In this document: piece by piece, positions 16,723-28,000 of the stretch
Layout: each line of letters starts with the position of its first letter
How positions within the stretch are numbered: position 1 is the first letter of the stretch
Program-made: the position numbers and the translations under genes
NCBI RefSeq assembly: GCF_030389965.1
Contig: NZ_CP128399.1
Coordinates: forward strand, 992,001-1,056,000
DNA length: 64,000 nucleotides
Direction of reading: 5' to 3'
From: Candidatus Chlorohelix allophototropha
GTDB lineage: Bacteria > Chloroflexota > Chloroflexia > Chloroheliales > Chloroheliaceae
Notes under the pieces: model-generated
What the model was told of the DNA's origin: nothing
Databases searched by the model: none
Seen by the model: the letters and a program-made list of their open reading frames with translations, nothing else

Positions 16723-18876
16723 TCAACCCGAACCGGGGGGAAGGATGTAGTAAAAAACGCGGGAGTACCAAATCACCAACCCTTCCCATGCCAGATAAAT
16801 TACCAGAATTATTGAGAGGGTTGGGGCAACTATACGCAATAGCGCAGGTTTTTTTGTGTTCAAGAAATCGGAGAGTCTTACCAGCGCAAAGCCGCTCAGC
16901 AAGCAAAGTAAAGGAGCAGCAAAGAGCATATGTTTTTGGAGCAGGTTTACTCGCAAATCAAGCAACGCGAAGAGTAAAAATACCGCCAGCCATGTTGCCC
17001 AGAAACCGTAAACCACTTTTTGAGACGGAGTAGCTTCCTTTTTACGATAGGGGAAGAGTGTAACTATGCCACCTAGCGCCAACAAAAACGGTATTAGTCG
17101 GAAATGTACCCATAACTGCGGGAAAAAGCCGCTTAGCAGTTCTTTGCCCAATAGTGCTTTAGTTTGACCGATTGAGCCTGAACTTCCGAGCTTTTCTAGC
17201 AAAGCCGGGAGTGATACTGTCAAGAAAGAAACCAGATAAAAGCCGTAGTACAGCACCAACGCCAATCCAAAACCAATTGAACCGATTATTGCAAGGCAGA
17301 AGGCGGCATTGCGTGTTTCAGGTCGAGCAAGCCACCAGAAAAATAGCACTATCACCAATGTACCTACTAACAAAAAGGTACTGGTATGTGCCAGCAATGC
17401 CAAGCCCAATGCCAAGCCCGCCGCAATACTTTTCTTGTTGGAAACTTTGTCAGACTTGATTGCGCTGAGCAGAAGCGCGAAAAAGATGAGGGTTAGCCAG
17501 TGGGCGAGCATGGAATTATATCCACCATCGCTAAACAACAAATAACTGAGAGGATAAAATCCCAATAATCCAGCAGCAATAACCCCCGCCCTACCGCCGA
17601 AATCCTTGCCGTAAGCGTGTCTTGCGATGATGTATATTAGGAAAAGTTGGGAGGCTTCCAACCACGCCGCGAGGCAATTTACCGCAGCATATAAATCTGG
17701 ATTGTGTCCCGGAAAGATCAACGCGAGTGGTGCAGCAAAAAGATAGAACAAAGGCGAATAAGGCAAAGTAAAGTTTATGCCCCATTGCCCTAGTACCGCA
17801 GAACCAGATTCTGTTCCCGTTACACTTTTCCCGGCGGTAATATTGAAATATTGGTTCCAGAAATCGCCGGGATTTTCCCAGAAACGTAAAATCTGATGAA
17901 TACGAAACCAATGGTCAATCGTTGAAAAAGCCGGATGATTCATGCCCGCTGCTTTAATTACAAATACGGCGCAAAACAGCAACCCTAACCAACGGGTTTG
18001 TGCGGTCGGAATAACGTCTCCCCCCCATCGTCGGGTTACTCGTAACCCCAGAACCAGCAAGGGATAAGCCAGCAAGATATTGAGCCATAGTTCCGTGAGA
18101 GGAGGCATAAGATAGGGACGGTAGAAACCGAGCGCAATAGCCAGAGCAATGGCTAAACCCGCGCCCCAATACCCTGCCGCCCGTTCTGACCATCCGGCTC
18201 TAACCATCCATAAGAATACGATGGAAAGTATCGCCAGCATTATTGCAAGGTGCGGCAAACTTGGGATTACAGGACGACCTTCAGTGGCGGTTGATTCGAG
18301 CCTTACTTTGCTGACAACCACACCAAGCGGTAGATTATGGGCTTTGTCGGGAAAAGGATTGAGGGTGCGCAAGGTAAAAATCAGGTCGCCTTCAAGTTTG
18401 CTGCCATTAGCCTTATATTCAAAGCGGTAGGGGTTGTTTCCGGGACCAACTTCGACTTCCCCTAGCAAGGTCTGTTCATGCCACACCTGCACTTTGGCAG
18501 GGGCAAGCGCCGCCGGGCGACCCCCCACTGCCATAGTTATAATCAGGCTGGCGGAAGGAACGCGCCCATAGCCATAAAACCTTAACCGACTTTCGTCACT
18601 TGACCAGCGAAAGGAAAATTCATCATTCGACTCAGGTTGGTTGAAAGACTGCGCATATAAATTATCACCGGCGCTGGTAATACCGAGGGTGAACTCAAAG
18701 ACCTGTGGAATCTGATAGGCAAGGGTAAAGAGAATCGTGGCAAAAAGTAGCAGCGCTTGTAACAACCATGAACCTAGTCCCCGCTTGAGATACGCTATCT
18801 CGTCCCGCAATAAAACCAGCACACTATTTTTATGTGGCGGTGTTTGTGTGGAGCTAGGACTTTGCACTTGGGACAT
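16723..18876 (-). CDS. Polytopic membrane protein, GT-C glycosyltransferase-like
   Basis: A 717-residue protein: cytoplasmic start, one membrane segment (about 35-52), an extracytoplasmic beta-rich part to about residue 205, then about ten membrane segments. Loop motifs such as YSPLFYLFAAPLALIFPGH and NCLAAWLEASQLFLIYIIAR resemble lipid-phosphate-sugar-dependent GT-C enzymes (ArnT/PMT-like family 39 and relatives), and the first loop after membrane segment 5 carries IDHWFRIHQIL where the catalytic acidic residue usually sits. Sugar and acceptor unknown. It starts four bases after the CoA-binding gene ends, so the two are probably one operon. Confidence 0.6.
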   Translation of the reverse strand: MSQVQSPSSTQTPPHKNSVLVLLRDEIAYLKRGLGSWLLQALLLFATILFTLAYQIPQVFEFTLGITSAGDNLYAQSFNQPESNDEFSFRWSSDESRLRFYGYGRVPSASLIITMAVGGRPAALAPAKVQVWHEQTLLGEVEVGPGNNPYRFEYKANGSKLEGDLIFTLRTLNPFPDKAHNLPLGVVVSKVRLESTATEGRPVIPSLPHLAIMLAILSIVFLWMVRAGWSERAAGYWGAGLAIALAIALGFYRPYLMPPLTELWLNILLAYPLLVLGLRVTRRWGGDVIPTAQTRWLGLLFCAVFVIKAAGMNHPAFSTIDHWFRIHQILRFWENPGDFWNQYFNITAGKSVTGTESGSAVLGQWGINFTLPYSPLFYLFAAPLALIFPGHNPDLYAAVNCLAAWLEASQLFLIYIIARHAYGKDFGGRAGVIAAGLLGFYPLSYLLFSDGGYNSMLAHWLTLIFFALLLSAIKSDKVSNKKSIAAGLALGLALLAHTSTFLLVGTLVIVLFFWWLARPETRNAAFCLAIIGSIGFGLALVLYYGFYLVSFLTVSLPALLEKLGSSGSIGQTKALLGKELLSGFFPQLWVHFRLIPFLLALGGIVTLFPYRKKEATPSQKVVYGFWATWLAVFLLFALLDLRVNLLQKHMLFAAPLLCLLSGFALVRLSDFLNTKKPALLRIVAPTLSIILVIYLAWEGLVIWYSRVFYYILPPGSG

Positions 18877-18880
18877 TGCT

Positions 18881-19360
18881 CTATATGATACGGCGGCGTG
18901 AGGTAATTACGCCGGTATTTAACCCGATGAGGTTTAAGCCTCCAAAGAAACGTGCGTGTTCAATCTTTACGCAGCGATCCATCACCACTTCAAGTCCCGC
19001 TTCTTGCGCTTTAAGGGCGGCGGCTTCATTAATTACCCCTAACTGCATCCAAACCACCTTTGCGCCTATCTCAATCGCTTCGTCAACGATTGGTGGTACA
19101 TCGGCGCTGTTCCTGAAAATATCCACCACTTCGATTTTTTCGGGTACATCCCGCAAGCTCGGATAGCATTTTCTTCCCAGTATTTCGGGGTAAGCCGGAT
19201 TGACCGGAATGATATTATAGCCCTCGGAAAGCATATATATTGCCGCAAAATGGCTTGGGCGATACTGGTTTGCAGAAAGCCCTACCATCGCAATATTGTG
19301 ATATTTTGTCAGGATTCGCAAGCGATCATATGCAGTGGGTACTAACATTTGAAGCATCAA
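18881..19360 (-). CDS. CoA-binding domain protein (YccU-like)
   Basis: A 159-residue Rossmann-fold protein. The N-terminal strand NIAMVGLSANQYRPSHFAAI is the nucleotide-binding loop of the CoA_binding_2 family, followed by NIIPVNPAYPEILGRKCYPS and the paired KVVWMQLGVINEAAALKAQE with the usual W-x-Q-x-G-V. These proteins are small cytosolic relatives of succinyl-CoA synthetase alpha N-domains; their job is not established. First gene of the pair with the membrane protein downstream. Confidence 0.88.
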   Translation of the reverse strand: MMLQMLVPTAYDRLRILTKYHNIAMVGLSANQYRPSHFAAIYMLSEGYNIIPVNPAYPEILGRKCYPSLRDVPEKIEVVDIFRNSADVPPIVDEAIEIGAKVVWMQLGVINEAAALKAQEAGLEVVMDRCVKIEHARFFGGLNLIGLNTGVITSRRRII

Positions 19361-19526
19361 TTACTCCCATAGTGGTGTTCCTTATCGACTGAGTTAGACT
19401 AGCACGCCCCAATAGAGATGTCAAATCTCGTGATTTCAATTTGTAGGGTAGGACGGTTTGTGCCGGAGGATTGGCCTTCTGAGGCCATTGGTGAGCTTGC
19501 CCCGGTTTAGTGGAGTGTGGGAATAG

Positions 19527-20372
19527 TCAGACAGGCAATAGTTCAAATTCTGTAGGTGTCATAAAACCCAACGCCGAATGTAGCCGCTGCCGATTGTAAA
19601 ATACTTCCATATATTCGAAAATAACTGTTCTAACCTCTGTCATAGTCTTAAAATTATAACGATCTGTACATTCCACTTTCAATGTCCCAAAGAAGCTTTC
19701 TATGAGAGCATTGTCCCAACAATCACCCTTTCGGCTCATACTGGTTTCGATCCCGTACTGCTCCAGCAATCCTCGGTAACCCCTACTGGTGTATTGGCTA
19801 CCTCGATCGGTATGATGTAAAAGACCCTTTCCCGGTTTACGTCGCTCCAATGCCATAACCAAAGCTCTTTCCACCAACGCTTCATCCCGGTTGGCGCCCA
19901 TCGACCAACCCACCACTTTTCTCGAATATATATCTACCAAGGCTGCTAGGTACAACCAACCTTCATTAGTCCACACCCCGGTAATATCTCCCACCCATTT
20001 CTCATCAGGCTTGGTAGCCGTGAAATCCCGCTTTAGTGCCACCGGATTGCTGTGCTGGCTATCAGTCGTTATGACCTTTCGCTTCTTACGACGATGACAG
20101 AAGACTAGCCCCAGCAACCGCATCAGTCTGGCTACCCGCTTCCTCGAACAGTTTATCCCCTTACCCCTTAGCGCCGCCTTTACTCTGGGACTACCGTAAG
20201 TTTGCCGAGACTGCTCGAATATAGGCTCAATTTCTGCTTCCAGTGCTCGGTCAGCCTTGGCTCTGGCACTTTCTGGTCGCGTAATAGCCGCTCTCAGAAA
20301 CCACCTGCACCTTGCACATTAACCTCACCGCAAATTCCTGCTTGTGCTCATAAATGAACTGAAACTTCACTT
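19527..20372 (-). pseudogene. IS3-family transposase OrfB with a frameshift
   Basis: The long intact part holds the full DDE core: PDEKWVGDITGVWTNEGW (D1), LLHHTDRGSQYTSRGY (D2), CWDNALIESFFGTLKVE (E) and the C-terminal NRQRLHSALGF. Upstream the HTH_21-like start (VVSESGYYA / PESARAKADRALEAEIEP / SRQTYGSPRV) is split: after S-G-Y-Y-A one base is missing near 20290 so the frame ends early. Could not make full OrfB. Confidence 0.85.
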
Positions 20373-20662
20373 TTGGTTCTGCGTGAAGATGGCTAGGGCT
20401 TTTTTTAAGATATCCCTTTCCATCCGCAGTCGTTCATTCTCCTGTCGCAGCCGACGGAGTTCTTCTTCAGCCTCAGTTTGATGACCTTTACCAGGAAAAG
20501 CTTGCTCTCCTTTTCAGCCAATATTTTACGCCAATGGTAGAGTACACTGTCGGATACCCCTAGTTCTCTAGCGATTTGTACCGCTGTTTTACCGCTGGTT
20601 TCTATTAACCGCACTGCTTCTCGCTTAAATTCTACTGGATACTCTTTCTGCTTATCTCCCAT
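20372..20662 (-). pseudogene. IS3-family OrfA with a frameshift
   Basis: The start YPVEFKREAVRLIETSGKTA and ELGVSDSVLYHWRKI is the OrfA helix-turn-helix. After K-E-S-K one base is missing (near 20507), and the proper continuation, a leucine-zipper part with LRRLRQENERLRMERDILKK, lies in the next frame up to TGA near 20372. Its own current frame ends at 20405. Confidence 0.82.
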
Positions 20663-20725
20663 TTCTGCCCCTTTCGTGGTTTATTATAGCATCTGCCTCT
20701 TCCTTTACTCCACGATTCCGGGTCA

Positions 20726-21069
20726 ACTTCATTTTAGTAGGGGTTTGTTTGCTGTGGGACTGTGAAATTTCTTTTCATCAAGCCTTTCTTGCAACAGCCC
20801 TGGTGTGAAAACTCCTCAGATTTGCAATTAGTTAAAAAGGTTGTATACTGCTTATATAAGGTAAGTAATGACTTGTTTGATGGTGCATAATACTCACAAG
20901 ATTCTCTCTACTCAAATCTTTTCACAGGATTTGTAAGTTTACATCTTCTTCTAAGTTTCTGCTTCTTCTTTCAAATGGTGTTTTTGCATGATTCCCACAA
21001 GGTCAAGATTACACCTGTTACTGCTTGTATACGATAATTCACGTTAATGTAGAAGAAAGAAATTACAAG
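20726..21069. other. Gene-free stretch upstream of the RRM pseudogene
   Basis: About 340 AT-rich bases with no credible reading frame. It ends in a short inverted repeat CAAATC..GATTTG near 20915-20935 and probably held the promoter and long 5' leader of the RRM gene that follows. No terminator or known riboswitch recognised. Confidence 0.4.
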
Positions 21070-21356
21070 ATGACCAACAAGTTATATGTAGGCGGATTAC
21101 CGTACAGTATCACGGAGGAAAGCCTTCAGAATCTTTTTATGTCATCAGGTCGGGTTGAGTCCACCCGTATAATTATGATCGTGAAATCGGTCGGAGTAAA
21201 GGCTTTGGATTCGTAGAGATGAGTATGGCTGCCGAAGCAGAGCAAGCTATCAAAAGTCTTAATAGTACCGAATTTGAAGGGCGTACTCTCACAGTAAATG
21301 AGGCTCGTCCTTAAGTAGGTAGAGCTAGAAGTGGAGGGTATAATAGTCGCTACTAA
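21070..21356 (+). pseudogene. RRM-type RNA-binding protein, broken
   Basis: Starts MTNKLYVGGLPYSITEESLQ with RNP2 (LYVGGL), runs to RVESTRIIM, then one base is missing near 21176. The next frame continues DREIGRSKGFGFVEMS with RNP1 (K-G-F-G-F-V-E), then EFEGRTLTVNEARP. A stop (TAA 21313) follows at once, yet the frame beyond it still reads VGRARSGGYNSRY, the glycine-arginine tail of these proteins, to TAA 21354-21356. Two lesions, so a recent pseudogene. Intact homologues are small cold-induced RNA-binding proteins in cyanobacteria and other phyla. Confidence 0.85.
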
Positions 21357-21682
21357 AGTAAAAGAGTACAAATTCACTATAATAGCCGGAAGATTCTTTT
21401 GCGGCTGTCCCATCAAAAAGGCTACATCTACCGCTATACCTGTTGCTCCAGAGTTGTTCCCAAGCGATTTTTCCTACTACTAATAAGTTCTAAATCGAAA
21501 ATTTGCTTTTTGAATAGAATCACTCTCTAGGCTAGCTATAGCAACAGTGGAATACTAGATATTTCGGTTGTGCAGGTAATAAAGACTAGAGAGACCTGCT
21601 AATATTTCGTATTCAGCATACTTTCACGGATATAGTTTCACTCAATCGGTGGAATATGCTCGAAAATTAAAGGAGTAAAGAT
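21357..21682. other. Gene-free stretch before the glucan synthase operon
   Basis: About 325 bases without a credible gene. It should contain the promoter for the zinc-ribbon/glucan synthase pair; I could not pick a convincing -35/-10 pair. A good ribosome-binding site (AAAGGAG, 21668-21674) closes it. Confidence 0.35.
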
Positions 21683-22081
21683 ATGCAAAGACCTACCTCA
21701 CAAAACAGAGAGTGCAGTAATTGTGGTAATGAGTTAATGTGGACTGAGTCCCACACTTCCAAGGCTTTTGTGTATAGTTGTTCGGTATGCCATTACGAGG
21801 AAGTAGCTACAGTATCACCAACAGCCTCTCAAAAATCCCTTACGACCGCCGAAATGGCTAACCAGTTAAAGAATTTGCTCAAGCGCGCGCATGCAGACCA
21901 CATCGAATCAGAAGAGATTATCAATATATTACGTGCTGAGATTGAGTTTGAAGCGGAAATGGGTCATCTGGGAAGACGTGTCCTAGTACAGATAATAGAC
22001 CTTGGCTTCCAAGAAACAAATACTGAAATTACCAATGACCGAAATAGCCGCGAAACTCTTCATAATCACGGAACCAATTAA
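21683..22081 (+). CDS. Zinc-ribbon small protein coupled to the glucan synthase
   Basis: A 132-residue protein. The first 40 residues form a four-Cys ribbon (ECSNCGNEL ... YSCSVCHYEE, C-x2-C twice). The rest is a helical, charged region (LTTAEMANQLKNLLKRAHAD, EEIINILRAEIEFEAEMG). No family recognised. It has a strong AAAGGAG site eight bases before ATG. Its TAA overlaps the ATG of the next gene (TAATG), so the giant synthase has no ribosome site of its own and probably depends on reinitiation. A regulatory or assembly role for the synthase is a guess from this coupling. Confidence 0.75.
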   Translation: MQRPTSQNRECSNCGNELMWTESHTSKAFVYSCSVCHYEEVATVSPTASQKSLTTAEMANQLKNLLKRAHADHIESEEIINILRAEIEFEAEMGHLGRRVLVQIIDLGFQETNTEITNDRNSRETLHNHGTN

Positions 22082-25000
22082 TGAACTTTTCTAAAAAAAC
22101 AGCGCTTTCAGCAGGTATCGGGCTGGGTTTTGTCCTAACACTTGCCTGGAAGCGCTTTAGTTCTCGGCGAATATCCCCTTCAAAAGCTATTTCCGGCACT
22201 CAATTTGCTCACCGAGATTTGCTTAGTAGCGAGGCTCTTGAACAAAAAGCCCGCACGCTAGCAGAAGAGCATCGGATAGTACGTCATGCCGGTAGCATCA
22301 AGCAACTGAAAACTAAACTGGATATACACCAGCATTCTCTACTTGAGGCTTATCAGGTTTCAGCAGAAGACGCGAGTAAAAAAAGGACGATTTCACCGGC
22401 AGCAGAATGGCTCCTGGATAATATGCCGGTGGTGCTCGACCAGTTTCGTGAAATTCGAGAAGACCTTCCCGGGGGGTTTTACAAGAAGTTGCCCAAACTG
22501 GCTAACGAACCCTTTGTTGGGTTTCCTCGCGTTTATTCTATCGCAGTAACGCTGGTAGAGCATACTGACGGTCGTTTGGGCTTGGAACAAGTGCTGAATT
22601 TCGTTTCGGCATACCAAACAGTTACCCCTCTGCTTATGGGGGAGCTTTGGGCAATTGCTATTATGTTACGGCTTGTGCTCCTTGAGAATCTGGGGCAGTT
22701 GTCCACGCTTCTAATGGAAGAACGTAAGCTTCGACAAGAGGCTGACCGCTGGGTTGATCGTCTATTAGAAGGTAAAAATAGCAACGATTCTATCCTAGCA
22801 GAGTTAACCGAACAATATTCGGTATTGCCTCCCCCCTTTGCAGCGCAATTTTTGCGAAGGTTGAGAGACTATGACGATGAGAAAAGTATAGAAGCCGAAG
22901 TTGAGTGGTTGGAAAACCATTTAACAATCCATTACAGTAGCACCGAAGCCCTCATCCGGTCTGAGAAACTGCGGCAGGCGGCTAATCAAACTACCATCGG
23001 TAATATTATAACCACTATGCGCACCATGTCCGCCATAAATTGGGCAGATTGGTTCGAGCAGATGTGCTACGTAGAGCAGATTTTGCGCAAAGACCCTGCC
23101 GGTTCATATGGTGTTGATACTTTCGCTACCCGCGACCGCTATCGTCATATCGTCGAGCATCTGGCAAAAGGCACAGCTTTGTCAGAGATAGAAATAGCAT
23201 GGCGGTTGGTTAAAGCCGTGCCTTCTCGCCTTGAAAATATCCAGACAAATGACGTAGCTATATCCCATGTTGGTTATTACCTTACAGGTTCGGGAAGTAA
23301 GTCTTTCCAGAATAGCATTAATTATCATGCCGGTTTGAGGCAGCGTAGCCGGGAGTTTATTCTGAAGCATCCCAAACAATTCTACTTCGGCATAATTACA
23401 GGCGGTTCACTTGCGCTGGTAGTAATGGGGCTGAAGTGGGGAAGCCGCAAGTTTTTTCACCGAAGGTTGCCCTTAACCGCGGCACTACTGCTGCTTCCCA
23501 CCAGTGAAATAGCACAGGGGTTGGTTAATTGGGGTATCTCAAAAGTTTTGCCGCCTAGAGTCTTACCGCGAATTGATTTAAAGGATGGTATTCCCGATAC
23601 CATGCGCACAATGGTAGTCATACCTACCCTTTTTCTCACAAAAGATAGCCTCGAGGGACAATTTGATCGGCTTGAAGTTTGCCATCTTGCTAACGCTGAT
23701 CCAAACTTACATTTTGCGCTACTGACGGATTTTGCGGATGCACCTCACGCGGAAATGCCCGAAGATAAAGCGCTTATCGATTTGGCTATTAACCGTATTG
23801 AAGATTTAAATTATCGCTATGGTCCTAACCGCTTTTTCCTGTTTCACCGTAGGCGAGAATGGAATAATAGCGAAGGGTGTTTTATGGGCTGGGAACGCAA
23901 ACGGGGGAAATTGGAAGAATTTAACCGTTTGCTGGCGGGCGCTACCGAAACTGGTTTTCAGATTCAGGTGGGAAACCTCTCTCTGCTATCCCAAATCCGC
24001 TATGTAATTACGCTTGACGCTGACACCCGTTTACCGCGTGATCAGGCGAAAGTTTTGATTGGGGCGATAGCCCACCCGCTTAACCAAGCTGTAATAGACA
24101 AGTCAACCGGTCGGGTTGTGAAGGGTTACGGTATTTTGCAACCCCGTATCGGAATTGACTTGAGCAGTGCGAATCGCAGCCGCTTTGCCCGAATTTTCTC
24201 AGGCAATGTTGGTCTTGACCCCTACACTACCGCCGTTTCAAATGGTTATATGGATCTTTTCGGAGTAGGAATTTATGCCGGTAAAGGCATTTATGACCCA
24301 CGGATTCTGCAAAAGGTGCTGACCGGGCGTTTTCCTGAGAACACCCTTTTAAGCCACGATCTAATTGAAGGAAGTTACGCCGGAACCGGATTATTATCTG
24401 ATGTCGAGTTGCTGGACAACTACCCTAGTACTTACCCGGCATACGCTGCTAGGATGCACCGTTGGGTTCGAGGGGACTGGCAAATCTTGCGCTGGATTTT
24501 GCCCAACGTGCCACAGGCTGATGGTAATATTGTACCCAATGTATTGTCGCTTATGGCACGTTATAGAATATTCGATAATTTAAGGCGTAGCCTGTTACCG
24601 CCGTCTTTAGTGGCGCTAATGGGTGCAGGTTGGCTTGGGATAATACCCGGAAAAGCAGCCAGATGGACTGCAATAGCGGTTTCTCCATTGGCGCTGCCGC
24701 TTTTGTTTGATTTGCTCGATGTGATACTTAGTACCGCTTCCTCACGAACTCCTATTACTGTCTTGCAAGCGTCTGTCCAAACCTTAAGGCTAGACTTGGT
24801 ACGATTACTGATTAATCTCACCTTTTTGGCTGACGAGGCGAGTAATAGCCTGAATGCAATCGGACGTACTCTTGTGAGGTCGTTTATTACCCATCGCAAT
24901 CTTCTAGAATGGGAAACAGCGGAACAGGTGCATCATCGCAAGGATAAGTCTCACGGTAATTTGCAAAATCGGGTTCTTCTGGGGCTACTCCCTCTGGCGC

Positions 25001-28000
25001 TTTTTTTATGGCGCTTCTGGAAACGCGCAGGGTTGCCAGCATTGCCACTGCTTTTAGACTGGTTGGCTGCCCCTGCTATGGCAGATTGGTTAACCAGTGC
25101 GGTAACTGCGCCAGTCGAACAGCCAAGCGAGGCTGATAACCTTGAACTGCGAAAATTGGCACGTTCTTATTGGGCGTATTTTCATACTTTCACCACAAAA
25201 GAGGGTAACTATCTAGCGCCGGATAATTTTCAGGAAGATCCCTATCCTATTGTAGCGTACCGCACTTCCCCTACAAATATTGGTCTGCAATTACTGGCGG
25301 ATATGGCTGCCTATGATTTGGGTTATATCGGGCTGTATGCTCTTACAGAACGTACAGAACGTACCTTTGCCACCATTAACGCTCTATCCCATTATCGGGG
25401 TCATCTGCTGAACTGGTATGACACCCGCACCCTTCAACCGCTCTCTCCTGCCTATGTTTCCAGCGTAGATAGCGGCAATCTGGCAGGCTATTTAATCACG
25501 CTAAGGCAAGGCTATCTTAATAGATTAAACCAACCGATTATAGAACCACAAATCAGGCTTGGGCTGCTTGACACCATCTCCTTACTACAAGCGGAATTGC
25601 TGCCAAACGACCCGGCACATGAAATAGAAGCGCTGGTTCAGTTTATAACGAATACACAACTTTTGACACTGGGAGATTACGCTCTATTCCTCCAGTTGGC
25701 AGAACGCCGGATAAATGCCCTTACGCCTTTTACAGCGAAAGCCCAGAAATGGCTCGAACATCTGGACGAACAAGTTAGCAACTTCCTCACCGACCTTGAA
25801 AATCTTGCTCCATGGTCTTTTGAACCGTTGCCACACCCGTCTATGGCAGCTTTGTACGCCCCTATTCCGGTTTTGAGTGAGCTACCCGGACTGATTGATA
25901 CTGCCCTGAAAGCTTTTTCGGAGGACTCTGCCGATGAGGAGAAGTTAGTCGAAATGCTTCTGAGAACCCGCGATAATACGCTAGAACTTATTAGGCGCCA
26001 GGAGAAATTAGCCGAAGAAGCTTTCGAGCAGGTTCAAGCGATGGATTTCCAGTTTTTGTATGACTCCACTCGCAGCCTCTTTTCAATCGGTTATTCGATA
26101 AATGATGGGCGAATGGATAACTCCTACTACGATTTGTTGGCATCCGAGGCACGACTGGGAAGTTTTGTTGCAATCGCCAAAGGGGATGTGCCACAGGAGC
26201 ATTGGTTTCATCTGAGTCGGGCGCTTACTCCGGTCGGAATCGAGGCAGGTCTTATTTCGTGGAGCGGTACAATGTTTGAATACTTATTACCTCTCCTCAT
26301 AATGCAAAATTATCCTGATACCCTGCTCGACCAAGCCTATAAAACGGTAGTTTCACAACAAAGGCAGTATGGGCGACAGCATAAAGTAGCTTGGGGTATT
26401 TCCGAATCGGCTTATAGTTTGCGCGATGTGAATATGAACTACCAGTACCGTGCCTTTGGAGTACCGGGATTGGGTTTGAAACGAGGGTTAGGCAATGAAC
26501 TTGTCATAGCGCCCTACGCCACAATCCTAGCATTACCCCTTCAACCGCATGCAGTCGTTGAAAATATCAAAGCGTTGATCGCCGAAGGGCTATGGGGAAA
26601 GTACGGTTTATACGAAGCAGTAGATTATACGCCAGAACGCCTTTTGACAGGAGAAAAAAAGGTAATAATACGCTCTTATATGGTACATCATCAGGCGATG
26701 AGTTTGCTTGCTCTAGATAATTATCTTAATCAGAATATAATGCAGACCCGCTTTCACCGTGAACCGCTGGTACAAGCTACTGAAATGCTTTTGCAAGAGC
26801 AATTTTCTCTTCAGGCTCCACGCCTTGCCCACCCGCAAATTGCGCAGGAAAGCTACGAGAACTATGTTCCAGAAGGGCTTGCCACTCGCCAGTATAGCAC
26901 TCCCCATACTCCTGTACCCTACACCCACCTGCTTTCCAACGGCAAATACACTTTGGTAATAACTAATTCCGGGGGTGGATTCAGTCGTTACAATGGACTG
27001 GCGGTATCGCGCTGGCATGAGGATACTACCCAAGACTCTTGGGGTAACTTCTGCTATATTCAGGATGTGCGTAGTGGTGAAACCTGGTCACCGACTTATC
27101 AGCCTACCTGCCATGAACCGCAGGAATACGAGGTGATATATTCGTTACATAAAGCGGAATTCCGACAACAAAGAGTCGGGATTGATACCAGAATGGAGGT
27201 GACCGTTTCACCGGAGGACAACGCCGAAGTTCGCCACCTTTATCTCACCAATCGAAGCGAATTCGCGCGGGTACTCGAATTAACCAGTTATTGTGAGATT
27301 GTTCTAGCCCCATCCTCAGCAGATAAAGCCCATCCGGCGTTTAGTAACCTATTTGTCGAGACCGAGTTTTTGCCGGAACAAAATGCACTTCTGGCATCCC
27401 GCCGCCCTCGCAAACCTGAGGAAGAACCGATTTGGGGAATACATGTAGTAGCAGTACGTGGTCATACAATTGGTGAAGTCGAGTATGAAACAGATCGAGC
27501 CGCTTTCATTGGCAGAAACCGAACTTTGGAAGAACCCATTGCTTTAAAACAGCCGCTCACCAATACTACTGGGGCAGTGCTTGACCCAATATTCAGCCTT
27601 AGAAAGCAGGTACGTCTTGTTCCCGGTGGCATGGTGCACGTAACCTTTACCACTGCTGTAGCACAATCTCGTAAAGAAGCGGTAGAGTTAGCTGACAAAT
27701 ATCACGATCACAATGTGGTTACACGCACTTTCGAACTAGCCTTAGGCGATGCTCAGGTGGAAATGCAGCATCTTAACATCAACCTTGATGATGTACACCG
27801 CTTTCAACGCCTAGCATCCCTTGCTATTTACAGTGACTCGTGGCTGAGAGCTGATCCTGCAATATTGAAACGCAACACCGGTACTCAACCGCTACTCTGG
27901 AAGTACGGGATTTCAGGAGATTTCCCTCTTATTCTGGTGCAAATTGGCAATCCCGAAGAACTTCCGTTGGTGTGGGAATTGCTACTAGCCCACGAATATT

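Larger units (their letters stand above)
19498..20725 (-). mobile_element. IS3-family insertion sequence, inactive
   Basis: Imperfect inverted ends: TGCCCCGG..GTGGAGT at 19498 and, from the other side, TGACCCGG..GTGGAGT at 20725, followed by partly matching GGAA. The 1,228-bp size is normal. Both orfA and orfB carry one-base lesions. No clear target duplication seen. Confidence 0.75.
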
